NCBI RefSeq assembly: GCF_010183535.1
Contig: NC_071331.1
Span: 10,044,001-10,108,000 of the forward strand
Source of the DNA: Caenorhabditis remanei
Taxonomy: Eukaryota; Nematoda; Chromadorea; Rhabditida; Rhabditidae
Length of the DNA stretch: 64,000 nt
Direction: 5' to 3'
The notes beneath the pieces were generated by a model. The model searched no databases. It had not been told where the DNA came from and worked only from the letters and a program-made list of their open reading frames with translations. Position 1 is the stretch's first letter; each line of letters starts with the position of its first letter. This document shows, piece by piece, positions 54,536 through 64,000 of this stretch. The position numbers were made by a program, and so were the translations under genes.

Positions 54536-55233
54536 ATGGGAATAACAACATCGAAATCAGAGAACTTGACAACGGATGAGTCAAAAAAACGAAGTGGAAG
54601 AGAAAAGAAAAATGATGAGGTTGTGACCCGGAATGTGGGGGGCGTCGTGTTCAACATAGTGGCAGGGGCGAATGTGACGATTTCCAAAAATAATACAAAC
54701 TTCACTTCTTCGATGCAGGAACCTGGAAAACTCACCTGGAGTGCTAAAAGAGTGAGTGTTAGTTATCAAAGAATCATCTTGTTTAGAACTCTTTTGTAGT
54801 TGAATCCATTAGAAATTAGTAGGCTCAAAGACGTAGAGCACAAAATCAGGGGCCTAGGAGTCTGTCTCTGATGTCTCTGAATTTGTTAATTAGTTAGTTA
54901 TCTATATGGCTAATTACATTATCAATTTTAGAAAACTCCTTACCAAATCTGAAAACTCTGGTTTTTGAGTTTTAACATTATGAAACAGAAACCCATATTC
55001 CCGAAATACCCCTTTGAAAACCAGATTTCCAGGCTCGCCGCATCGCTCACTTCGATGCTTTGAAATTTCGAATCGAAAAGGGAAAACATTTGAGGAAACT
55101 GGAGGCGAATGTAAAGAAATCCGGAGGCAAGCGAGTTACTTTCAAAAGAGATGTCGAGCAGAAAATGGAGGTGAAGGTGAAGATGGAACAATCGAAACAT
55201 GTGAAGACCGAGAGCAGCGAACTCATGAATTAG
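54536..55233 (+). CDS. Small basic two-exon protein (138 aa), unknown
   Basis: Exons 54536-54751 and 55033-55233; donor GTGAGT and acceptor TTTCCAG both fit and the phase is 0. The ATG follows a TTTCTTTTAG acceptor by 4 nt, a likely spliced-leader site. The N-terminus MGITTSKS fits an N-myristoylation site (Gly2, Ser6). Residues 15-27 are Lys/Arg-rich. The middle is more hydrophobic (GGVVFNIVAGANVTISKN). Exon 2 encodes a strongly basic helix (ARRIAHFDALKFRIEKGKHL, LRKLEANVKK) ending in TESSELMN. No family recognised and no relatives in the window. Splice signals and frame support it; there is no homology evidence. Confidence 0.5.
54922..54988 (-). ncRNA. Predicted 21U-RNA (piRNA) locus, intronic
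   Basis: CTGTTTCA on minus (54988-54981). YRNT with first T at 54942, offset 46. It lies in, and antisense to, the intron of the small basic gene. Confidence 0.65.
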
Positions 55234-55506
55234 ATCTTCCGATGATTTATTGAAGGTTTTCATTTGTTCTAATCTTATGTTGTTACTGTTGTCTAGCTAT
55301 GCAAGTGTGCTCCACCGATAATTTTGTTTTTGAGGGTGGAGCGCGGTTGGATATGTTTTTGTTTTTGTTAATTCAAATTTTAAGAAAAAATGAAAAAAAT
55401 ATAATGCAATCAAATGGGGTTGCAAAATTTATTATTATATAAAACTTTAGGTTGAAAAAACGCATAGTATAGGGAGACTGAGGAGGGGTTTTGTAGTTGA
55501 TAACTT

Positions 55507-55580
55507 TCTGGCAACTTGTCACGGGCTGGGCCTGGCCAAAATCGGAATTTCTTTCGGCTTTAAAGGCGTATTGTGGTCTT
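55507..55580. mobile_element. Fragments of GGCCCGG MITE and of foldback TIR
   Basis: CTTGTCACGGGCTGGGCCTGG (55515-55535 region) resembles the ACTTGTCA GC-rich family, and TTTAAAGGCGTATTGTGGTC (55560-55579) equals one end of the 46274 foldback. Both are truncated. Confidence 0.55.
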
Positions 55581-55772
55581 TTAGAAAAGGTAACTGCTGA
55601 AATCTCGCAACCTATTTACCGTTTTTTACGTTTTTTACGTTTTCCAAAAGATTCACATCTGTTTCGAGAAATGGTGAAATATAGAGACTTTCGGTAGCAG
55701 AAATTGGGGAACGGACACTGTTCAAATCGAACTTTGATTTTTTTGTCTTATACCCTTTCGGACGTAGAACTA

Positions 55773-55986
55773 ATATTACCCATCCGCCGGTGGCTGACCA
55801 CTCGCTCAAAGTTCGGCCCTGGGTCGCGGAGTGGGTCTCGACGCGACTGCCGTACCGTAGTATAAAACTTTTTATGGCTAAAGTACGGTCAAGCGCCGTC
55901 GTAAATCGAAATTCCGCAACGAGACCCACTTCGCGACAACGGGCCGAACTTTGATCGAGTGGTCAGCCACCGGCGGATGGGTAATA
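55773..55986. mobile_element. Foldback MITE, TIR TATTACCCATCCGCCGG
   Basis: TATTACCCATCCGCCGGTGG and its complement end the element. Inverted similarity continues through GACCACTCG, GTTCGGCCC and GTGGGTCTCG for about 75 bp per arm. Confidence 0.8.
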
Positions 55987-56911
55987 AAATAAAATAAAAT
56001 CTAATGAATGTTCCTTTCACACCTGTTTCGTTTAGAGTTTCGGTAGTGACCTCGATAATGATGAATTTTAACCAAAAAATTATTTGAAAAAAAACAAACC
56101 TAAAAACATAAAGATGAACGATAATATAATGCATTTTCTGAAACTGAAAAACCGGAATCGTGTTTCACAGAGATCTTGAGTTTCAACTTTTTTGTAATTT
56201 TTTCGACATGACCTCAAGCACTATTGAACACTGAAGTTTTTGGACATTATTATTAAGTCATGCAACATAAATTGTTTGTTTGGAATTTTATTTTCGTACA
56301 AACCATCCAGAAGGTATGAATGAAAAATAGACATCTTGAACAGGGACGGAGTATAATTACAACTTAATTGAGTTCTTGAGGGTTTTCATAAATCTGAATT
56401 CAATTTCAAACAAATTTTCTGAAAGAGAGTCTCCTATACACTACGATTCAATTGACGAAGAATTTAAGAGGTTCTCGATATAAATAATGGAGAATATTCT
56501 GCTCAAATACATCATTATTTTCTCCGCAGATTCTGTCTTGTTTGTTGTCAAGGGCAGGTTTAAAAATGATGATATTATTTTCAACGAACGATTTCGCCAT
56601 GACTTCTGCAAAGAAACAATTCGTTGAGGTCAAAATGAAAGAAACGACATTAGAGATGAATAAATAGTACGGTAGAGTATCCTAACTGTCAATAATCATT
56701 CAGCCCCCTCAGTTTATCTGTTCAAATGGGCAGAATTCCTGAAGTATCCAAAATAAAATTTCCATGAAAGATAAAATTCAGAATCAGACTTCCAGATTTC
56801 ATTTTGAGATTCTACTCGATTGTTCTATAATAGTTTCAGAGGACGATATTTCGAAGAACATTGGTGTCGGTGAGCTTTCTTGGGAGCTGGAAGACGATTG
56901 GCAATTGCTAA
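55987..56911. other. Intergenic, nothing assigned
   Basis: AT-rich. A 61-codon open frame at 56448-56633 (minus) has no splice, signal or family support. Confidence 0.4.
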
Positions 56912-57484
56912 TTACTGGAAGAAGTCGAGATCCTCAGATTCCTGTTTCGGGTTGTCATGAATGTCCTGCATCCTTTCAATAACAACTTGCGTAAATTTAT
57001 CGAGAAGCTTGGCAGCTTCGCGTGCAATGTCCAAAGAGTTGATTGTGGCGACCGGAGCAATAGGTGATGTGACTGGCGGGATCTTCGAAGACGGGTCGAA
57101 AAGAGCAGGAGAATCGGTAGAGGAAAAAGTTTGCTGGAAGAGTGGATCGGCAATTAGAGACATATCAGAAAGTTGTTCGCATGATTCGGCCACTTCCACA
57201 GCTAATTTGTTTTGTCCCGATTCAATTATTGCTCCACTCAGCTGGTTTACAAGGGAGGTGAGGGTGACGACTTGGTTATAGAGTTCCTTATATGCAGAAT
57301 ATGGTACAAATTGAAGTAGAAGATTAGCTGTGGTCCGAAGAAGTCTGCTTCCGTTTGGGAGCAGGGCGATTGAACGCCATCGAGGAAGAAAAATCAATAA
57401 CGACCGAATAGGGCAGAGAAAGGGCGGCCGAATGATTTTACATGTTTCCGAAACAGACAAATCCTGAATTCCGACTGGAAACAT
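56912..57484 (-). CDS. Orphan single-exon ORF, 190 aa
   Basis: Uninterrupted ORF of 190 codons, unusually long for this AT-rich intergenic DNA. The N-terminal third is basic/hydrophobic (RSLLIFLPRWRSIALLPNGS). The rest is likely helical (YKELYNQVVTLTSLVNQLSG, VAESCEQLSDMSL), has a Pro/Ser segment (PPVTSPIAPVATIN) and an acidic end (ESEDLDFFQ). No signal peptide, domain or paralogue recognised. It sits just left of segmental copy B. It may be a real small gene, or the last exon of a larger or decayed one; intronless structure leaves little else to judge by. Confidence 0.45.
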   Translation of the reverse strand: MFPVGIQDLSVSETCKIIRPPFLCPIRSLLIFLPRWRSIALLPNGSRLLRTTANLLLQFVPYSAYKELYNQVVTLTSLVNQLSGAIIESGQNKLAVEVAESCEQLSDMSLIADPLFQQTFSSTDSPALFDPSSKIPPVTSPIAPVATINSLDIAREAAKLLDKFTQVVIERMQDIHDNPKQESEDLDFFQ

Positions 57485-58269
57485 AATCTTCCCGTTGCAA
57501 ATGTATACAAGAAAGCGTTAAAACATTACCGTGAAACAATAACCTCCATTTACAATTTGTTTCGATTTTCTTGTGCGTTCTTAAAATAATTTTGTGAGAT
57601 AATCTTGGAGAATGATTATATCCTTGAACTTTTATTTTAAAACGCCTGCACTTCTTTTTTACGGAAAAGTGGTGTTAAACAAAATAACATGCAAATTGAA
57701 AATTTTCATAAGAAATTCGACATTTCAGATTTTCGAATTCGGAATCGGATTTGATATCGAAGCTCATACAGAAAACACTCCGTAATCACAAAACTGTATC
57801 AGAAGTTTTTTTAAAACTATTCTACTCACTATCATAATTACAAATCAGCTGGAAAAGTGAAGCAAAAAATCAAAGAGGAAAGCTACTTTATCCGAAAATT
57901 TCAGTAAAAATTTTTTTCAAACAAGCTACGGTTAACGTTATCATTTTGAAACACGAAACAAAAAAACAAAAACTGAACTTTCGAAGACAATTATAGTAAG
58001 TTCAATTACAATTAAAAACACATAGAAACGATTTGAAACAAAAAAATGTGTCAACATAATTCTATCTTTGTTGGAGCATTAACTTTTTCGATAATTTTGT
58101 GTGATTATTTCTCTGTTATGAGGATGGATTAATATTCACAGTGGAAACTAATTATAGTTTGTGGCGTTAATAACACCCTACCTTGTATCGAAACAAGGTT
58201 CACTGGTAATAGAACTGCCTAATAGTGTTTTAGAAACTAGAAAATTTGAAGAGTTTATGAATTCCACAT

Positions 58270-58571
58270 AGTTAATGGGGCCGGGCCGGGCCGACTCTTC
58301 AACCTCAGCCCGGGCCGGCCCGGGCTGGCCCGGCTCTAAAAATGTGCACAATTTTATCACAATTTTTTGAAAATTTTTATAAAAAGATAGTCGAAATTCC
58401 TGTACGCTTCGGTTTTTATCGGTTTTCCAAAAAAAAAGTAGAAAATTCGACGTTTTTTGCAAAAAATCAAAAAAATTTTCAAAAAATTTTCAACAATGTT
58501 CAAATTTCTACAGGAACCGGGCCGAGGAAAATTTTTCAGTCGGCCCGGCCCGGAATTTCCCAACCCTGTGT
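58270..58571. mobile_element. GGCCCGG foldback element specific to copy B
   Basis: GGGGCCGGGCCGGGCC at the left and GGCCCGGCCCGGAATTTCCC at the right are inverted, with a second GC-rich pair inside and an AT-rich centre. The termini differ from the CATACTTGTCAA family, so this is a separate family with a similar body. Copy A has different, shorter DNA here. Confidence 0.65.
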
Positions 58572-58649
58572 GAGAGGTTCCATAAACATTTCCGCAGAGT
58601 CACGTTCAATAATTTCTTACTGTTATTACACAAGGTAAAATGTAGAAGT

Positions 58650-58657
58650 TGAAACAG
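58650..58657 (-). promoter_or_regulatory. Ruby-motif core (YRNT at offset 49)
   Basis: Exact CTGTTTCA on minus in copy B. Copy A reads TTGAAAAGTAG at about 38739, without the core. Confidence 0.4.
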
Positions 58658-59943
58658 AATAACTGGTGCGGCTGTCCTTCTCGAAGTTAACATCATCAAT
58701 GGTATAGAACAAATAAAATAAAATTGGTTCTTACAGTTTTCAATACGACTCAAAAAAAAAAATTGTTGTTTCAGGAAGGATTACCAGTATCAAAACTAAA
58801 ATAAAATGTTCTTGAAAAACTACTTTTTCAAAAAAAAACCTAGAAAAAATATAGTGTTTCACTAATTTCGTGAAGACGTCGTGAGAAGTGAGAAAAATTA
58901 GGATGATCGGGAAGCTTAATAAGATTTTGGCTTTGGAAGCTCAGTAATGCGACCACTACTCTCTCGAACACATGACAATAATTCGAAACAGAAAACAGAG
59001 AGTGGTTCCAGTTGTTCACAACTTTGTTTTGAAACGAACACAGAAAATGAAGACAATTGGTCCCAACGGCACCACTTGAGAAAATAAACTACTAGTAGAT
59101 CAAAAATTGCAAACTGAACATTTTTTATACTCAACCAGGAACTAAGCTCAATTTGTACCTACGTGATTCTCAAAGTGAAAAAATCTAAAAGAAATAATGA
59201 ATTGAGGTCTCTAAATATAAAAAAGGGAAAAACGCGTAGTATTAAGTCAACCGAAAACAAAAAAAGACAAAAGTGTCCCTCTTTCTCTCCCGAAAAACCT
59301 GGAATACTTGGTCCCCTCCAAAGAGAGAAGAAGTGCACAAAAATACGTGTCTATTGAATGGGGGTCAAGTTATTAAGCACAACAACACAAGGGTAAGAGG
59401 AGGTATTTGAAGAAGTGAAAAGAAGGGACTTCCTATGGTGAAGAGAACAAGAACAAGAGAGCATACATCGGGCAGAGAGAAAGTACAAGATGGATTGGTG
59501 GGAAGAATGATTTAAGAGGGAGGAAGAGGTGAATTTAGAATTGGTTTAGTTATAACTTGAAGAATTCTGTAAGTCTGTGGCAAGGACAAATCATTTTCAA
59601 GTTGTGCAACTAAACCTAAACGAATATTCTGAAACCGGACTCATAGAAATTTCTGCTTACATTTTTTGAATCAACTTTAAAATTTTCTAATTGGAAATAC
59701 TGTTTGTATGGGAAAATTCGAACATTCAGCGAAAATAAATGAAGATAGCATTGAAATCAATTGAGATGCCAAAACATATAATAACACAGAGAAACGGGAA
59801 ATTTTTCATTGCCAAAAAATATTTAGAATATTATTCGTGTTTCAAAATGTTCTCAACCGTTATATATCGAGCCTATTCGATCCACTGTTGGTTCAAAATA
59901 GAATATCTTTTTATTTTATTGAGTAAATTAAAATTGATTGTAT

Positions 59944-60010
59944 TTACTGATGACAGATAATCTATTAAAGTTTTTTACTAGCGAAGAAATTCAACAAAAC
60001 CGTGAAACAG
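59944..60010 (-). ncRNA. Predicted 21U-RNA (piRNA) locus, copy B only
   Basis: CTGTTTCA on minus (60010-60003). YRNT with first T at 59964, offset 46. In copy A the core reads CAGTTTCA (near 40990), one base different. Confidence 0.65.
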
Positions 60011-60791
60011 GGAATTTTCCAGTTATAGAGCAAAAAAACCCGGAAGTCGGAAGTGAAATTCTATGCAAATTTGCTATACACTGTTCATGATACTTTTCCT
60101 GTCTTAAATAGATAAATCGGACAAATAAATCGTAATCCACCATTCGAAACTCACAAGCTAACAGCAACAAATTGAATCAGAAAATGTTTTTCTTTTCAAA
60201 AACTTTCACAATTTCAAAAAAAGTACAATATTTTCAGGATATTGAGCTCCTATCAGACTTATCGTCAAGGTCACCCCATTATTAAGCAAGACTCAAGTGT
60301 TCTCATTTTGTATATCATGTTACCTGACATCAAATCGAGCTGAAAGGTCTTTGAAAATATGTCAAGTAGGTTATTGAATTTCAAAATTAATGTTGGTTTC
60401 CATACATTCAAGAAAGCCTCGGAAGCAAAATGAAAAAAAAAAAACACTCAGAATTGATGCAGATAATTTATTTTCGGATCAAAAAATGTAACCTGTCTAC
60501 AAAGCTTTCACTGTCGTTAAGAATATCACAGTAAAAAGATGGGGAAGCTGAAACTGTGATTTTTAAAATGTTTCTGGTCAATTGTTTCGTTTTAAAGCTA
60601 TTACTGCATTCTTGCGGAACCCAAACATTTCAAATTTAACAGAAACCGTCTTAATGAACAGCTGGCCTGGAATATCACATGTGGGACTTTCAAAATAAAA
60701 AAGAGCTTTCACAGGTTCTATTCAGACTGATATGAGTATTTGTCTAAAACCTACAACTGTAATAAGTGAATATCAACCACAACTATTCTGT

Positions 60792-60858
60792 CTGTTTCAG
60801 CTATTTTTGAAAAATAAACATGTGTATTTTCGAACGTTGGTCATTTCTCTCATTTTAT
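60792..60858 (+). ncRNA. Predicted 21U-RNA (piRNA) locus, conserved pair
   Basis: CTGTTTCA at 60792-60799. YRNT (CGTT) with T at 60838, offset 46. It is the partner of 41782 in copy A and the only locus kept in both copies. Confidence 0.7.
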
Positions 60859-61381
60859 AAGAAAAAATGAAACGTTCTCTCATAAAACACTCTAAATAAA
60901 AGAGCACATCCTCCCTATATTAAAACATCGCCAATTCCCAAATATTCCGTAATAAAACAAGACTCCATTTATTCAAGTGAACGATTAGAAATAAAATGAG
61001 CCTTCGTGACACCATAAATTGTTCGTATGTATTTCGAAAAGAAAAATGAAGGGGGAGGAGAATTGAGATTGAACGGGCAATTTTAGAAATAGAGTGTTCG
61101 TTTAGTAGTTTCTGAAATGAAGGGGAAAGTGAGACTAAATGTTTTCGGTTCGGTTACTCCAGGTGTATAGGTGTTCTGGAATCTGAGTCAAACTACAACG
61201 CACTTGTAGTAATTGGGGAATAAACAAATAGAATTTCAAAAATAATATGGACGTTTGGACACAGAAAGTTCAAAAACCAAATTACTGTTTTAAAATCTTG
61301 ATATCAAGTGGAAATAGGCTAAATGTATTGATTTCCATGCGGCCTTGAATTCACAATAGATAAAGTCAGCATTGAGAGTAG

Positions 61382-61447
61382 ACATGCTTCATCGCAAAGT
61401 CATTACACAAGGTTTGAAGAGTGGATGAAATAAAAATTGTGAAACAG
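61382..61447 (-). ncRNA. Predicted 21U-RNA (piRNA) locus, copy B only
   Basis: CTGTTTCA on minus (61447-61440). YRNT with first T at 61402, offset 45. Copy A has TTTGAAACTGTTTC here (about 42942), lacking the core. Confidence 0.55.
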
Positions 61448-61653
61448 TTTTTGAAAGTAATGAGGCTACTAAAAAGGAAACCGTAATATATGACTTTACT
61501 GCTAGTTAGAGGCGACTGACTACACGAGAAATATTAAAAGCTCGATTCCAAAAAATTTGTGTATTCCAGTAAAGAAAATTACAGCTCCGAACAAGGTATT
61601 GCTATTTCAAAGCTATGACCAACCAATAGAGTATTGCCACCGATGATTTTGAC

Positions 61654-62073
61654 TACCGTAAAAACTGTAATAGAAGCGCCCCTTTATTAGAGGCGCCCCT
61701 CTAATAGAGGCGCACCCTAAAAGGCGGTTTGAATAATAGAGGCGCACCCTGTAATAGAGGCGCACCATCAGTACGTTTGAAATGTTTCTACTGGTTTTCA
61801 ACCATTCTTTTTCAAAGTTCGTGAAAGAAACTGAATAAAACCTCCATTTTCGTTCAAAATACTGCAAATTTTGAGGTATTCGTGTAATTTTGTCAGAGAA
61901 AATGTTAGTTTTGTTGAAAATTTCATGACTTAAAAGTTTAAAAAATAACCAGACGAGCAGTTTGAAAAATAGAGGCGCACCCTCTATTAGAGGCGCCCCT
62001 GTAATAGAGGCGCACTTTTGGAAGGAGGATGAAAAATAGAGGCGCATGCGCCTATATTACAGTTTTTACGGTA
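61654..62073. mobile_element. MITE, TIR TACCGTAAAAACTGTAAT, with AGGCGC minisatellite
   Basis: The ends TACCGTAAAAACTGTAAT / ATTACAGTTTTTACGGTA are perfectly inverted. Both subterminal regions consist of repeated TAATAGAGGCGCACCCT-like units around an AT-rich centre. It interrupts copy B relative to copy A. Confidence 0.8.
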
Positions 62074-62261
62074 ATTAAAAAATTTAAAAGTTTAAAAACA
62101 TTCCCCTAATTTTCCTCGTTTTCGCCAAAAAATGCCGTTTCAGACTTTTTGGTTAAGGAAGCCTATTTTCAATTATTGCTAAATGTAAGTTTGTAAATTT
62201 TGATGAGTTCGAAAGTCATAGTTTTGCACATTTCTCTGATATTTATTGAACGAAAAACTTT

Positions 62262-62269
62262 CTGTTTCA
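62262..62269 (+). promoter_or_regulatory. Ruby-motif core, T at offset 46 with imperfect box
   Basis: Exact CTGTTTCA in DNA present only in copy B. T at 62308 is preceded by AAC, so the Y of YRNT is missing. Confidence 0.4.
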
Positions 62270-63514
62270 GTCTGTATACTTTGAATTCGGTGACCCTTTT
62301 TCGAAACTCACTCAAAATGAATTTACTAGAATTCTATCGTTTTTATAAAGAAGTTTTTATTTTACGGATTATTAAAATAACACTTTTCTCGTTTCTTTTT
62401 GGTCTAACTGTTCGGAATCTAAATTATTTTTTTGTTATAAATTTATTTGCATACCTGCTGATCAAACGAAATTTGGTAGTTCTTGGGGATAAAATTTGAA
62501 GATAAATGCAGGCAAAAATAGTGAACAAAACAAAAATTCTAAAACAACAGCTTATTTCAGAAACTCCTGTTACAGTGAAGGACGAAATTTCGACAGGTAT
62601 GACACATAAGAAAATTAAAAATTACAGCTTCAAACAAGGTCTAACTATTTCAAAGCTTTTTCCAACCAGTCAAGAATTGGCACCACTTTAATTCCAATGT
62701 TCCCAGCCAAAAACCAACAATAAGAAAAATAATCAAAAAAGTTGGTGCTCCGAAAAACAAAAAAAATGCAGCGACGAAGAAATAAATTAATCGGAGTCAG
62801 ATGTATCCCCTCTCAGCATCATGGGAACTTGTGCAAAGAGACAACAAGAAAATGGGAAAGTGTTTCGGAAATAGAGAAAGGACCATCGAGTAGAAGTTCA
62901 ATTGTGGAAACTCTATAAACTTTCCGTTCAATTCAATAAAATACGTATTCAGATATTCATTTCTTGTTCATTTTTTTATTGGGTAAAAGCAGAAAATTGG
63001 ATATTTCATTGCGCTTCGTGAACTTTGTAAACACCTTTCTTCTCATATTGATGTCCTTCGTCAGTTTTGAAAAAAATAGTTAAACGTTCTCAAGATCACT
63101 GGACATGCAAAACTAATGCAATACGTGTATAAGATAGCTAAAAACCAAGGGTACGGAAATCTTTCAAAAAACTTAACAAAATGAAAATTGACACCTCCTT
63201 TGCTTGGACATCCAGTATCATTTTTATAATAAAAACAAATAATTTTAGAAACTTTGATATTTTAGAAAGATTTTTCCCAAACTAGGGAGTAGGTTATCTT
63301 CAATTTGAAAACCAGAGTACCTCAGCTCAAAGCTACCTGAAGATAGTCGAACAATATTATCACTATTTCAAGAACTTGGAAAATGTGACTCACTAATTAC
63401 TATTCCTGATTCCATAGTTGCTTTACTTTGGTATGTATCACTCAGAATGTGAAATAAATAAAAAATAAATTTTTTCAATTATCAGTTTCTGCTCAAACAG
63501 TGAATATGATATGT

Positions 63515-63700
63515 AATAGAGTGTCGTATCGCGAGACGATTCCAGCTGATTCCAGCATATTCTCGCAATCGTCTCGTTTTGCTCTGTCTCGTTTTGTCCA
63601 GCATAAAGTTCAGCATATTCTCGTTCAGCATAGTTCAGCAAAGTTCAGTTCAGCAAAAGTTCAGTTACAGCATATTCCAGCACGTTTCATTTATTTTTCA
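63515..63700 (+). mobile_element. TAGAGTGTCG element with TTCAGCA repeats
   Basis: Starts TAGAGTGTCGTATCGCGAGA and continues through CTGTCTCGTTTTGTCCAGCA into repeated TTCAGCA heptamers. It is the longest of three copies in the window (others 25475-25547 and inverted 37352-37508). The right limit is uncertain; related CGAGATTCTCGC sequence appears at the window end (63978-63991). Confidence 0.6.
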
Positions 63701-64000
63701 TTCCCGCATAATTTCATGCTGAAGAATCTCTAGGAACGAACGTGAATTATTTTTCTGTGAGAAAAATAGAAAAATCTATGCTAAAGTGTTATTTCCGTGA
63801 TCTTTCATTGTGAACCAAGTACAGTGTTCCTTCATTTTGAACTTTTTTCGAAGGTCACGGTTCTAAAAATGTCAATTTTGCTTTATTTTCAACATTCATT
63901 TCGTAAAAATTTGCATAAAAATGATTAGAAACGTCAAAATTAAATTTCTTTATACGAAAGAATGGCCACGTTCGTCTTGCGAGATTCTCGCATTGTCCAG

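Larger units (their letters stand above)
57505..63515. repeat. Segmental duplication, copy B (partner 37325-43990)
   Basis: Same order and orientation as copy A. It carries the empty sites for three copy-A insertions, its own insertions at 58270-58571 and 61654-62073, and a further internal repeat (AACAAGGTxxxxCTATTTCAAAGCT at about 61591 and 62634). The right end is interrupted by the TAGAGTGTCG element at 63515. Confidence 0.85.

Noticed and set aside
56448..56633. 61-codon minus-strand frame
   Set aside because: No splice, signal or family support; length is within chance for this composition.
59163..59357. 64-codon frame within a conserved duplication island
   Set aside because: The partner region at 39160-39340 has frame-breaking indels, so the island is probably noncoding.

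Overview
The window reads as nematode DNA, almost certainly a Caenorhabditis species. Exons are short, many introns are 45-60 nt, acceptors follow TTTTCAG, some start codons have trans-splice-like acceptors a few bases upstream, and the gene families (TWK potassium channel, UGT, small secreted proteins) fit that genus. I assembled exons by eye. In every multi-exon coding model the phases close, and the start and stop (where present in the window) are in frame.

Layout. 1-11.1 kb: minus-strand 5' portion of a Tuba/DNMBP-type scaffold RhoGEF (four SH3 domains, DH, most of the BAR domain). Its introns carry about 60 copies of a GC-rich ~40-bp minisatellite unit and several palindromic MITEs. 12.7-13.4 kb: a frameshifted member of a small secreted protein family. 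13.6-16.0 kb: a young, internally deleted Ty3/Gypsy-like LTR element with identical LTRs and a 5-bp target duplication, followed by two related foldback elements. 17.7-23.1 kb: two intact minus-strand members of the secreted family, a small predicted BAR-type gene between them, and a partial copy of three TWK exons. 24.7-36.5 kb: a 12-exon two-pore K+ channel gene with a 7.3-kb first intron. 37.3-44.0 and 57.5-63.5 kb: a direct ~6-kb noncoding segmental duplication. Between its copies lie a complete UGT gene (47.8-50.3), a 5'-truncated LINE (51.6-53.5), a small basic two-exon gene (54.5-55.2), a 190-codon orphan ORF (56.9-57.5) and several local duplications.

The main discovery is a dispersed signal rather than a gene. 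The octamer CTGTTTCA, the core of the Caenorhabditis 21U-RNA (piRNA) promoter ('Ruby motif'), occurs exactly 29 times on the two strands between 17.2 and 62.3 kb, always outside the coding exons I found, but only once (inside an exon) in the first 17.2 kb. In 16 of the 29, a YRNT start box places the initial T exactly 45 or 46 nt after the first base of the core, the spacing known for type I 21U-RNAs. The right three quarters of the window therefore look like part of a piRNA cluster, embedded in introns and intergenic DNA around germline-unrelated genes. The 6-kb duplication gives an internal comparison in which most piRNA promoters differ between the copies, and in which several MITE insertions can be read against an empty site.
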